NCBI GenBank assembly: GCA_955652245.1
Contig: CATPAV010000057.1
Span: 1 to 10,699, forward strand
Direction of reading: 5' to 3'
Origin: an uncultured Candidatus Udaeobacter sp.
GTDB taxonomy: Bacteria; Verrucomicrobiota; Verrucomicrobiia; Chthoniobacterales; UBA10450
Length of the DNA stretch: 10,699 bases
The notes under the pieces are model-generated. The model did not search any database and had not been told where the DNA came from. It saw only the letters and a program-made list of their open reading frames with translations. The position numbers were made by a program, and so were the translations under genes. Of this stretch, positions 1 to 8,896 are shown one piece after another (position 1 is the stretch's first letter; every line of letters begins with the position of its first letter).

Positions 1-329
1 GCGTAAAGCGTGGCGCAATCGAGTGAGCCCATCACCCCCTGGCTGCCATGCGCGTCGCGTCGCCGGGTCATTTCCGCCATGAAATCGCCTGTTCGGATTT
101 CTGCAGCAAAACGTGCCACGGCTTCCCAAACGCCGTAAAAAGGCATCGAAAACGGCTCGCTCTGGTTCGCCTTTTTCGCTCGACGCCACCAACGTCGCGG
201 CAGTCCACGCATTTTTTCCATCGATCCGAGAGGCGGAAACATTCGTCGACCTTTCAGCCAACGCGAGCGCTTATTTCCTACGCGCATGAGAACGGCCAGC
301 AGATAGAAACCGACGGCATGGCAATTCAT
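1..329 (-). CDS. Possible partial ORF of unknown product, open to the left edge
   Basis: I do not recognise a gene here. On the minus strand, a frame with an ATG at 327-329 stays open to position 1 (about 109 codons, no stop). It reads MNCHAVGFYLLAVLMRVG at its start and ends, at the edge, in a stretch containing EAVARFAAEIRTGDFMAEM. A second minus frame is also open from about 270 to the edge, and a 94-codon plus-strand frame (48-332) covers the same bases, so openness alone is weak evidence. The first 50 codons are rich in Arg, Met and Trp, which is typical of an out-of-frame translation. The region could be the 5' part of a gene divergent from xseB, a decayed gene with a frameshift between the two minus frames, or non-coding. 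No ribosome binding site decides the matter. Confidence 0.22.
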   Translation of the reverse strand, partial: MNCHAVGFYLLAVLMRVGNKRSRWLKGRRMFPPLGSMEKMRGLPRRWWRRAKKANQSEPFSMPFYGVWEAVARFAAEIRTGDFMAEMTRRRDAHGSQGVMGSLDCATLY

Positions 330-401
330 TGAAATTGATCCCGGCGGAGCGAAGTCGCCCTTTTCTCTGGGGCAGTGCTATGCTTAATTCCCAGTTTGCC
401 C

Positions 402-719
402 GTGAGCAGCAAACCGAAGCAGCGCGAAACAGAGCCTAACTTTGAGAGCGCGATGGATCGGCTCGAAAAAATTGTCGAGCAGATGGAATCCGGCAAACTG
501 CCGCTGGAAGATCTGATCGTGCGGTATGAAGAAGGAATGAATTTGGTAAAGATTTGTCAGGAACGACTTGCCAAGGCGGAGCAGAAGATCGAAATCATCG
601 CCCGCAACAGCGCGGGCAAGGCTATCGTGAAAGACTTTGAAGCAACGCCCGAGCCGGCAGCACCGGCCAGCGCAGTTGCTGAAACCGAAAACACTAATGA
701 TGAAATCAAACTCTTCTGA
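402..719 (+). CDS. xseB: Exodeoxyribonuclease VII small subunit
   Basis: Small subunit of exonuclease VII, which with XseA degrades single-stranded DNA to oligonucleotides in the cytoplasm. The core NFESAMDRLEKIVEQMESG, followed by LPLEDLIVRYEEGMNLVKIC and QERLAKAEQKIEII, is the two-helix XseB pattern. With the GTG at 402 (MSSKPKQRETEP) the product is 105 aa, longer than the usual 70-85. The excess is a low-complexity tail (ATPEPAAPASAVAETENTNDE) ending in EIKLF. The start is uncertain: an in-frame GTG at 375 and a TTG at 396 also exist, and none has a clear Shine-Dalgarno sequence. Starting at 402 gives the most family-like N terminus. The stop lies 23 bp inside the downstream dxs gene, so the two are probably cotranscribed and translationally coupled. 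No xseA or ispA is visible next to it. Confidence 0.88.
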   Translation: MSSKPKQRETEPNFESAMDRLEKIVEQMESGKLPLEDLIVRYEEGMNLVKICQERLAKAEQKIEIIARNSAGKAIVKDFEATPEPAAPASAVAETENTNDEIKLF

Positions 720-2634
720 GGCGTCCGAACCGGCCGCTGTGACCGCACGCTTGCTCGACGGGATCCATTCGCCTGCGGATATCAAGACGCTGCACGAGCA
801 AGATTTGCCGCAGCTCGCGCAGGAAGTGCGCGATGAGCTGATCAAAGTGCTTTCGCAAACGGGAGGTCATCTCGGCCCGAACCTCGGGGTGGTCGAATTG
901 ACGATTGCACTGCATCGCGTGTTCGACACGCCGCGTGACCGATTTGTCATGGACGTGAGCCATCAGGGCTACGTGCACAAAATGTTTACAGGGCGGCTCG
1001 ATCGCTTTTCCACGATGCGGCAGCACGGCGGGCTTAATGGCTTTCTCTTGCGGACGGAAAGCGAGCACGATTGCTATGGCGCTGGTCACGCTGGGACGGC
1101 GCTTTCCGCCGGCCTCGGCATGGCGGTGGGGCGCGATTTGAAGGGAGGCAACGAGAATATCGTGGTCGTGGCGGGCGACGCTGCCTTCACCTGCGGAATC
1201 AGCTATGAAGCCCTCAACAATGTCAAGGCGCACACCAAGCGCTTTATCGTGGTGCTCAACGACAACGAATGGTCCATCGCGAAAAACGTGGGCGCAATCG
1301 CAAACTACCTAAACAGCATTGCGACGAGTCCAACGTTTACGCATTTGCACGACAAAGCGCGGGATTTCGTCCGAGCCATTGCGGGGAAAACGGCGGTTGA
1401 GTTCGCGCATAAGGTCGAAGAAAGCGTAAAGGGTCTGATCGTGCCGAGCGTCATTTTCGAAGAACTGGGGTTGCGCTACTACGGGCCGATCGATGGGCAC
1501 GATATCCCGTTGCTGATTCGGACATTTGAGTTTTTGAAAACGCAGGATGAGCCCGTTCTGCTCCACATTCTCACTAAAAAAGGCAAAGGGTACGAGCCGG
1601 CTATCAAACAGCCGGATAAATTTCACGGCCTCGGCAAATACAAGATCGAGAGCGGCGAGACCGCGCCGACGCCGACGCCGACCTATTCCGAGATCATCGG
1701 CAAGACGCTGGCAAAATTTGCGGAGAGCAACCAGAAGCTTGTTACGATCACCGCTGCGATGCCGAGCGGGACCGGCCTCTCGCATTTCGCCAAGGCGCAT
1801 CCGACGCGTTATTTCGACGTCGGCATCGCGGAAGAGCACGCCGCGCTATTTGCCTGCGGCCTGGCGACACAAGGCCTGACGCCGTTTCTCACCATCTATT
1901 CCACGTTCTTTCAGCGCGCTTACGACATGGCGATTCACGACATGGCGATCCAAAAACTAAACGTCAGGCTCTGCATGGACCGCGCCGGATTGAGCGGCGA
2001 TGACGGCCCGACACATCATGGATTATTCGACATAGGTTATCTGCGGCATATCCCGAATTGGGTGCACATGCAGCCGAAAAACGAAGATGAATTTGTGGAC
2101 ATGCTCTGGACGATGGCGCACTACAACGCTGGTCCGATCGCCGTCCGCTATCCGCGGGGTTCCGGAACCGGTGCGCAAATCAAACCGGAACCCAAACTTC
2201 TCGAGATCGGAAAGGCAGAAGTCGTGCAACATGGGCGTGGCGTGGCGATTTTCGGCCTCGGCAACATGTTTGAAGTAGCCGAAGAAGCAGCGCGTAAACT
2301 GGAAGAGAAAGGGATTTCCGTTGCGCTGATCAATCCGCGGTGGATCAAGCCCATGGACACCGGCACACTCGATTTTTTTGCGCGCGGCGTGGAGGTCGTC
2401 TGCACGATCGAAGATCACGTTTTGCACAACGGTTTCGGTTGCGCGGTGATGGAGCATTTGCATTCACAAATGATCAACACGCCGGTTGTCCGCATCGGGT
2501 GGCCGGATCAATTTATCGAGCATGGCGCCGTCCCCATTCTGCGGAAAAAATATGGCATCACAGCGGATGCACTCGTGGAAAAAGTGGTGCCCGTCTTGCG
2601 GAAAAAATCCACCGCCCGGCCAACCGCAGCCTGA
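697..2634 (+). CDS. dxs: 1-deoxy-D-xylulose-5-phosphate synthase
   Basis: Thiamine-diphosphate enzyme that condenses pyruvate with glyceraldehyde 3-phosphate to DXP, the entry step of the MEP isoprenoid pathway (DXP also feeds thiamine and often pyridoxal synthesis). It has 645 aa, a normal length. Key residues fall where the E. coli enzyme has them, with a constant shift of 9: H58, H89, D161, N190, E379 (in GIAEEHA) and H440 (in GPTHHG). H310 corresponds to E. coli H299. The domain order is the N-terminal ThDP-binding domain, the pyrimidine-binding transketolase domain (about 330-490, PSGTGL to VRYPRGSG) and the C-terminal transketolase domain. Unusually, the GDG cofactor motif reads GDAAFTCG (160-167), and the usual GHQAYPHK reads SHQGYVHK. 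ATG at 697 is chosen because the longer frame upstream lies inside xseB; ATG at 700 is equally possible. The gene overlaps xseB by 23 bp. Confidence 0.95.
   Translation: MMKSNSSEASEPAAVTARLLDGIHSPADIKTLHEQDLPQLAQEVRDELIKVLSQTGGHLGPNLGVVELTIALHRVFDTPRDRFVMDVSHQGYVHKMFTGRLDRFSTMRQHGGLNGFLLRTESEHDCYGAGHAGTALSAGLGMAVGRDLKGGNENIVVVAGDAAFTCGISYEALNNVKAHTKRFIVVLNDNEWSIAKNVGAIANYLNSIATSPTFTHLHDKARDFVRAIAGKTAVEFAHKVEESVKGLIVPSVIFEELGLRYYGPIDGHDIPLLIRTFEFLKTQDEPVLLHILTKKGKGYEPAIKQPDKFHGLGKYKIESGETAPTPTPTYSEIIGKTLAKFAESNQKLVTITAAMPSGTGLSHFAKAHPTRYFDVGIAEEHAALFACGLATQGLTPFLTIYSTFFQRAYDMAIHDMAIQKLNVRLCMDRAGLSGDDGPTHHGLFDIGYLRHIPNWVHMQPKNEDEFVDMLWTMAHYNAGPIAVRYPRGSGTGAQIKPEPKLLEIGKAEVVQHGRGVAIFGLGNMFEVAEEAARKLEEKGISVALINPRWIKPMDTGTLDFFARGVEVVCTIEDHVLHNGFGCAVMEHLHSQMINTPVVRIGWPDQFIEHGAVPILRKKYGITADALVEKVVPVLRKKSTARPTAA
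1665..1682 (+). repeat. Three tandem GCCGAC hexamers in dxs
   Basis: Three perfect copies of GCCGAC encode an alternating Thr-Pro run (residues 324-329) in the linker between the first and second domains of Dxs. A hexamer keeps the frame whatever its copy number, so length variation would be tolerated here. Confidence 0.7.
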
Positions 2635-2644
2635 AAAAGCGAAA

Positions 2645-2668
2645 GGCGCCTTCGTTTCCGAAAGCGCC
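2645..2668. terminator. Hairpin terminator between dxs and rnpB
   Basis: GGCGC (2645-2649) pairs with GCGCC (2664-2668), and TTCG (2651-2654) pairs with CGAA (2659-2662) across one mismatch, closing a TTTC loop. It lies 10 bp after the dxs stop and about 10 bp beyond the mature 3' end of rnpB. On the minus strand the hairpin is followed by a T-rich run (CTTTCGCTTTTTC), so it suits rnpB best. On the plus strand the tail is CTTCATATTT, so it may end dxs transcription too. Confidence 0.65.
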
Positions 2669-2678
2669 CTTCATATTT

Positions 2679-3114
2679 GATGGCGATAAGCCGAATTCTG
2701 TCGACCCAGCCCTTTTCTAGCAAAGTGCTGGACGGATGATCATTTATCTCACCCAGATTTCTCCGAGCGTCCGACAGTTGTTTCGGCGGTCATAGACCGC
2801 CGCTACAAGCCATCGTGATGCGACGATACCCGAGGATCGACGGGCCGGCTGCCCTCCCTCTGTTTTGTCTTGCACCGCATGGGGTTTTTCCTGCCTCGCG
2901 AATTGCTCCGCGAGCGGTGAGCTCTTACCTCGCCTTTTCACCCTTGCCTGCACTTTGTTGCCAAAGAACCGGCGGTGTCTTTTCTGTGACACTTTCCGTT
3001 ACCGCAATTTTGCAACTGCGGCGCCCGCGTGTTTTACGCGGCATGTCGCCGTATGGTGTTCGGACTTTCCTCCAGCGAGCCGGAAGCGGCTCACCGGCGA
3101 TCATCTGCCATCGC
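2679..3114 (-). ncRNA. rnpB: RNase P RNA, bacterial class A
   Basis: Catalytic RNA of RNase P, which removes 5' leaders from pre-tRNAs. Read on the minus strand it shows the conserved 5' segment GAGGAAAGTCCGAAC (near 3060-3074), the central AGGGTGAAAAGGCGAGG and GTAAGAGCTCACCG blocks (2915-2948), and the conserved 3' segment GACAGAATTCGGCTTATC (2685-2702). Supporting helices are P1 (GATGGC at 3107-3112 with GCCATC at 2679-2684), P2 (GATGATC at 3099-3105 with its complement at 2735-2741) and P19 (2706-2710 with 2727-2731, plus CTTT/AAAG). At about 435 nt it is longer than the 377 nt of E. coli. Part of the excess is a palindromic repeat at 2784-2807. It is transcribed toward dxs, with a terminator hairpin just beyond. 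Ends are set by the P1 helix and could move by a few bases. Confidence 0.95.
2784..2807. repeat. REP-like palindrome inside rnpB (copy 1)
   Basis: CGGCGGTC (2784-2791), ATA, then GACCGCCG (2795-2802) form a perfect 8-bp palindrome with a 3-nt loop, followed by CTACA. The 24-bp unit recurs at 7342-7365 with two differences. It lies in the 3' half of the RNase P RNA, between the P15 region and P2, where class A RNAs carry variable hairpins (about the position of P18). Confidence 0.75.
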
Positions 3115-3120
3115 GCTTAA

Positions 3121-3129
3121 TTTATCACA
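3121..3129 (-). promoter_or_regulatory. Extended -10 element for rnpB
   Basis: On the minus strand TG-T-GATAAA forms an extended -10 motif. A start about 7 nt downstream falls near 3114, which matches the P1-defined 5' end of rnpB. No convincing -35 is visible; that region lies inside the inverted-repeat element at 3129-3253. Confidence 0.4.
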
Positions 3130-3253
3130 ATCAGGAAAGCATGAAAGGAAGGAATAATCTGGAAGCCTTGAAACCAGGAAGGAATGCAGAAGGCAGGCAA
3201 CGAGGAATAAAATCATTTCCTGGCTCCCTGGTTTCTTTATTCGTTTCCTGATT
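3129..3253. repeat. Inverted-repeat intergenic element (copy 1)
   Basis: The 125-bp spacer between the DUF456 stop and rnpB is bounded by perfect 10-bp inverted arms, AATCAGGAAA (3129-3138) and TTTCCTGATT (3244-3253). A nested perfect pair is GAAACCAGG (3170-3178) with CCTGGTTTC (3227-3235). The interior is rich in GGAAGG and CAGG motifs. There is no coding capacity. It shares TTTCCTGGCT and CCTGGTTTC with the element before acnA. It resembles a non-autonomous hairpin repeat or MITE-like unit; no target-site duplication is evident. Confidence 0.6.
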
Positions 3254-3741
3254 CAAAATGGGGATGGCACGGTCATGAAGAAGATCGTGATCATGACGAG
3301 TCCGATCAGGAGTTTGGCGATCATTCCGCCGAGATTTCCCATCAAACTCCCCCAGCCTGCCCGGCCGGCGTCGATCATTCTCTTTCCAGCGAGAAATTCT
3401 CCGGCAATTGCGCCAATCACCGGCCCGACAAACAATCCGATGATTCCGAAAAAGATGCCGATCAGTGCACCAAGGACAGCGCCGACCATGCCCCATTTTG
3501 TCGCTCCGAAATATTTTGCACCGATGTAGCCGCTCAGAAAATCGAGCGCGTACGTCGCGAGGGTCAGCAGAATGAGAAGGACGATGCTCCGCCAACCGAT
3601 GCTCTTCTCCGGGCCAAGCATTACCCGGTGAATGATCGCGCCTGCGAGAATGAACGTCGTTCCTGGAAATACGGGCAGCACCGTGCCGATAAGACCGACG
3701 GCGAACAAAACAACCGTAAACAACCACCAGAACAATTCCAT
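3253..3741 (-). CDS. DUF456 domain-containing membrane protein
   Basis: A 162-aa, almost entirely hydrophobic inner-membrane protein of the DUF456 family; its function is unknown. It begins with a membrane helix, MELFWWLFTVVLFAVGLIG, followed by the family-typical TVLPVFPGTTFILAGAIIH. Next come a second helix (about 50-70, IVLLILLTLATYALDFLSGY), the G-rich AKYFGATKWGMVGAVLGALIG segment, a helix with the FVGPVIGAIAGEFLAG motif, and a C-terminal helix (about 140-158). The GxxxG-rich segments suggest tight helix packing. ATG at 3739-3741 is the only sensible start, since it opens directly into the first helix; no strong ribosome binding site is visible. The TGA stop touches the inverted-repeat element. 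The gene is divergent from the peroxiredoxin and upstream of, and codirectional with, rnpB. Confidence 0.85.
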   Translation of the reverse strand: MELFWWLFTVVLFAVGLIGTVLPVFPGTTFILAGAIIHRVMLGPEKSIGWRSIVLLILLTLATYALDFLSGYIGAKYFGATKWGMVGAVLGALIGIFFGIIGLFVGPVIGAIAGEFLAGKRMIDAGRAGWGSLMGNLGGMIAKLLIGLVMITIFFMTVPSPF

Positions 3742-3754
3742 GAGTAGTGATCAG

Positions 3755-3782
3755 AGAATAGAGATTGATCACCACGCTTCAA
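3755..3782 (-). promoter_or_regulatory. Candidate promoter for the DUF456 gene
   Basis: On the minus strand TTGAAG (3777-3782), a 16-bp spacer and TATTCT (3755-3760) fit a sigma70-type promoter. The predicted start lies only about 7 nt before the ATG, so the mRNA would be nearly leaderless, consistent with the absence of a Shine-Dalgarno sequence. Confidence 0.35.
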
Positions 3783-3807
3783 CGATTCAACGAATTCCGA
3801 TCTTCCT

Positions 3808-3835
3808 TTGACCGGGCAGATGTCGATCTTATACT
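3808..3835 (+). promoter_or_regulatory. Sigma70-type promoter for the peroxiredoxin gene
   Basis: TTGACC (3808-3813), a 16-bp spacer and TATACT (3830-3835) are close to consensus. Transcription would begin near 3842, giving a leader of about 30 nt that carries a Shine-Dalgarno AAGGA at 3862-3866, five bases before the ATG. I see no clear OxyR or Fur operator. Confidence 0.65.
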
Positions 3836-3871
3836 GGAATTTCCCTATTTAACTCAAACCGAAGGACTCAT

Positions 3872-4366
3872 ATGCCATTAGCCGTTGGAACCAAAGCGCC
3901 AGATTTCACATTATCGACCAAGACCGCCGATGGGCCGAAGCAGGTCAAACTGAGTGAGAATTTCGAAAAACGAAACACGTTGCTCCTCTTTTTTCCCATG
4001 GCTTTCACCGGCACGTGCACGACGGAAATGTGCGATGTCAGCAGCGGGCTATCTGCTTACAGTAATGTGAACGCCGCCGTTTATGGAATCAGCGGCGACA
4101 ATCCCTTTGCACAAGAGGCGTGGGCGCAAAAAGAGAAGATTACGGTCCCGCTGCTCAGCGACTACGAGCACAAAGTCGCGAAAGCCTATGACGTGATGTA
4201 CGACTCCTTCCTGCCCCAACTGAATCTTGGAATGGCGGGCGTGGCGAAACGTGCCGCATTTATCATCGACAAGAACGGCGTGATCCAATACGCCGAGAGC
4301 AACGATGACGCCAAACAGTTGCCAAACTTCGATGAAATCAAAGCGAAGTTGGCAGAGCTAAAATAA
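3872..4366 (+). CDS. Peroxiredoxin (AhpC/TSA family, BCP/AhpE-like)
   Basis: A thiol peroxidase of 164 aa that reduces hydrogen peroxide and organic hydroperoxides in the cytoplasm; no signal peptide is present. The thioredoxin fold begins GTKAPDFTL. The active-site motif PMAFTGTC (42-49) fits PxxxTxxC, with C49 as the peroxidatic cysteine. C54 follows five residues later, the spacing used by atypical 2-Cys BCP enzymes for an intramolecular disulfide. R127 in KRAAFIID is the likely catalytic arginine. NGVIQYAE and a C-terminal helix finish the fold. The start is supported by an AAGGA ribosome binding site and an upstream sigma70-type promoter. It appears to be a single-gene unit, divergent from the DUF456 gene. 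Whether it works as a 1-Cys or 2-Cys enzyme cannot be settled from sequence alone, so no gene symbol is given. Confidence 0.92.
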   Translation: MPLAVGTKAPDFTLSTKTADGPKQVKLSENFEKRNTLLLFFPMAFTGTCTTEMCDVSSGLSAYSNVNAAVYGISGDNPFAQEAWAQKEKITVPLLSDYEHKVAKAYDVMYDSFLPQLNLGMAGVAKRAAFIIDKNGVIQYAESNDDAKQLPNFDEIKAKLAELK

Positions 4367-4375
4367 ACCTAATCG

Positions 4376-4446
4376 GGAATCCATGAACCCAGGAGAAGAG
4401 AAAAAAGGCATCGCTTTTGGTCCTGGTTTCCTGGCTTCCAGATTCC
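4376..4446. repeat. Inverted-repeat element before acnA (copy 2)
   Basis: GGAATC (4376-4381) and GATTCC (4441-4446) flank an inner pair, CCAGGA (4389-4394) and TCCTGG (4421-4426); AAAAGGC and GCTTTT lie near the tip. It carries the same CCTGGTTTC (4422-4430) and TTTCCTGGCT (4427-4436) words as the element at 3129-3253. It fills nearly all of the peroxiredoxin-acnA spacer, ending 9 bp before the acnA ATG, and could act as a transcript hairpin. Confidence 0.5.
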
Positions 4447-4455
4447 TCCTTTGGT

Positions 4456-7360
<2,905 letters not shown>

Positions 7361-7374
<14 letters not shown>

Positions 7375-8071
7375 ATCTTCGCTCGATCGTGATGGGCGAA
7401 CCCTCGGCAATAAAGGCGGAACGCGGCGGCCTCGCTAATGTTTCGGTAAATTGCACGCCGTAAAGAGTTGTGACGTCGGCGGCGAAATCAAAGCTCTCTG
7501 CGTTCCAGATTTTCCAGCGCGGATGCTCGACCCGATATTCACTGCATCCCGCCCGCACACAGGTATAGCCCCAATAATGTTCGGTGATGAATTCGGCGTG
7601 CGAGCCAGCGGGAATGGATTGCGGCTCGCCGCTGGCGCTCATCTTGAGCGATTCCCATTTTCGGCCGCGACGCCAGGAATATTCGACACAGACGGCAAGA
7701 TCGACATGTTCGATTTCGTGCTTCATCGGCACCGCAAGATAGTGCTCGCCGTAAAATGCACGCGCGACCAACGCAATAGCGCGACGCGGCACTAGTTCGC
7801 GAATGAAGACGACGCCGCGTCGCCACGTATCCGCGGATTTTTGTCGCACGTAGAAGCGCAAATTTACTTCTTCGAAATCGCGGTGTAGCGGAATGGATAA
7901 ACCGAGAAGGCGCGTGTCGAGAAAGAGAAAGCCGACGACGCTAAGAAATGTTTTGCCATTATCGTAATCGAGTTCGGTTCCGGGCGGGACCAGGGGCGCG
8001 ATAATCGCAGGATCGACAACGAAATTGAGTATGGCGAGATACCGCCAATTGGCAGTGAGGAATGGTTGCAC
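7361..8071 (-). CDS. DUF2071 (YqjF-like) family protein
   Basis: A 236-aa protein of the DUF2071/YqjF family, whose fold resembles acetoacetate decarboxylase; the reaction is unknown. The family signature is clear: PFLTANWRYLAILNFVVDP at the N terminus, then LVPPGTELDYDNGKTFLSVV, GFLFLDTRLLG and the highly conserved HRDFEEVNLRFYV. Later come the GVVFIRELVPRRAIALVAR segment, FITEHYWGYT and a C-terminal FAEGSP-like region (SAFIAEGSP). It is cytoplasmic, with no membrane helix. The start is a GTG at 8069-8071: no in-frame ATG lies between it and an upstream stop, and it places PFLTANW where homologues begin. It lies 38 bp downstream of the membrane-protein gene on the same strand and is probably cotranscribed. 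Its last codons overlap acnA tail to tail, within the palindromic repeat. Confidence 0.85.
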
Positions 8072-8109
8072 GGCGACGATTTGAATCGAAACAGAAACCG
8101 CGAGCGTAA

Positions 8110-8838
8110 TTATTTCTTTAATTCACGAACGCGATAGCGAACCGCTATTCTCTCCGCCTCGAGCACGGGGCTGAGGTCGGCGCGCTGCGTGGCGAGAATC
8201 CACTGAGACCATGTTTCGTCTTCCTTGCGAGGAGCAGCCGGTAAATTCAGATGGATAAATTGTGAGGCGCCGATCTCGTTGCCCATCGAAGCGAGTAATT
8301 CCCGATCTGCGCTGTGCGACATGAGCTCGGCCGTGCCTGGAATGATCACATAACCGTCCGGGCGTGTGATTGACTTGAAATCGAGAATTGCTGATCGGTT
8401 GTCTCGGTTACTGGCATAGAGACTCGCGTAGATGTTATTCGGGGTCGATTCAGCAGGAACGCGAATCGTCGGCGGGACTTTTAATTCAAAATCGAGCGTG
8501 AGGTTATTGCCGTCGATTTTTGGCGGTTTGTCCGCAGCGACCCAAAAAAGGCCCGAAACGAGAGTCGCAAGCGCAATCGTAACTAGAATCGACAAGCCCT
8601 GGGTCTTAACGAAGCCGATGAAGCCCGGCCAGCGTGCACATAGGGCGACGACGATACCGACAACAAACCCGACAACGATTCCAAGCGGCGCAAATAGGAA
8701 GATGACGGTCATGCCCCGCTGCCCTTCCATGTCGGAGACGTGGTAAAGTTTCGTCAGATAATCCGACGCGAAGACCGCCAGGAACATTCCGGCGACAGCC
8801 GTGATGAGAGCGATGGCAAAAGCGCGGAGAAAACGCAT
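8110..8838 (-). CDS. Membrane protein of unknown function, three N-terminal helices
   Basis: I do not recognise a family. The 242-aa product has three predicted membrane helices: about 5-25 (AFAIALITAVAGMFLAVFA), about 44-67 (TVIFLFAPLGIVVGFVVGIV) and about 80-101 (GLSILVTIALATLVSGLFWV). A soluble C-terminal domain of about 140 aa follows, starting DKPPKIDGNNLTLDFELKV and continuing through PTIRVPAESTPNNIYASLY to a charged end, VRYRVRELKK. With the N terminus inside, the soluble domain would be periplasmic. It contains beta-rich patterns (LTLDFELKVPPTIRV, DGYVIIPGTAEL) but no catalytic motif that I can name. The ATG at 8836-8838 leads straight into the first helix. It sits between the coiled-coil/TPR gene (58 bp upstream) and the DUF2071 gene (38 bp downstream), all on the same strand. 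Confidence 0.75.
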   Translation of the reverse strand: MRFLRAFAIALITAVAGMFLAVFASDYLTKLYHVSDMEGQRGMTVIFLFAPLGIVVGFVVGIVVALCARWPGFIGFVKTQGLSILVTIALATLVSGLFWVAADKPPKIDGNNLTLDFELKVPPTIRVPAESTPNNIYASLYASNRDNRSAILDFKSITRPDGYVIIPGTAELMSHSADRELLASMGNEIGASQFIHLNLPAAPRKEDETWSQWILATQRADLSPVLEAERIAVRYRVRELKK

Positions 8839-8896
8839 TACACCGCGAGGCTAATTAGCTCTGAGGCAGCGCAAGAACTCGATCTCGATCTTGCCA

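Noticed and set aside
48..332. 94-codon plus-strand reading frame upstream of xseB
   Set aside because: Its composition (many Arg, His, Ser, Phe and Cys) shows no family motif or ribosome binding site, and competing minus frames are equally open. Probably spurious.
379..384. TATGCT as a possible -10 box for xseB
   Set aside because: No -35 hexamer occurs at an acceptable spacing (TTGAAA at 329-334 is far too distant), so I do not list a promoter.
2815..3251. Plus- and minus-strand reading frames of 80-130 codons across 2744-3251
   Set aside because: They lie over the RNase P RNA gene and the adjacent repeat element, where the RNA evidence is much stronger.
3131..3775. 214-codon minus-strand frame overlapping the DUF456 gene
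   Set aside because: Arg/His-rich translation of another frame of the DUF456 gene. The DUF456 frame has clear membrane helices and family motifs.
4442..4455. CCTCCTTT just before the acnA ATG, identical to the anti-Shine-Dalgarno end of 16S rRNA
   Set aside because: It has the sense of the rRNA tail, so it cannot pair with it. It most likely derives from the repeat element and looks coincidental.
8839..8896. Possible regulatory site in the 58-bp gap between the TPR gene and the membrane-protein gene
   Set aside because: I see no convincing promoter, hairpin or operator on either strand.
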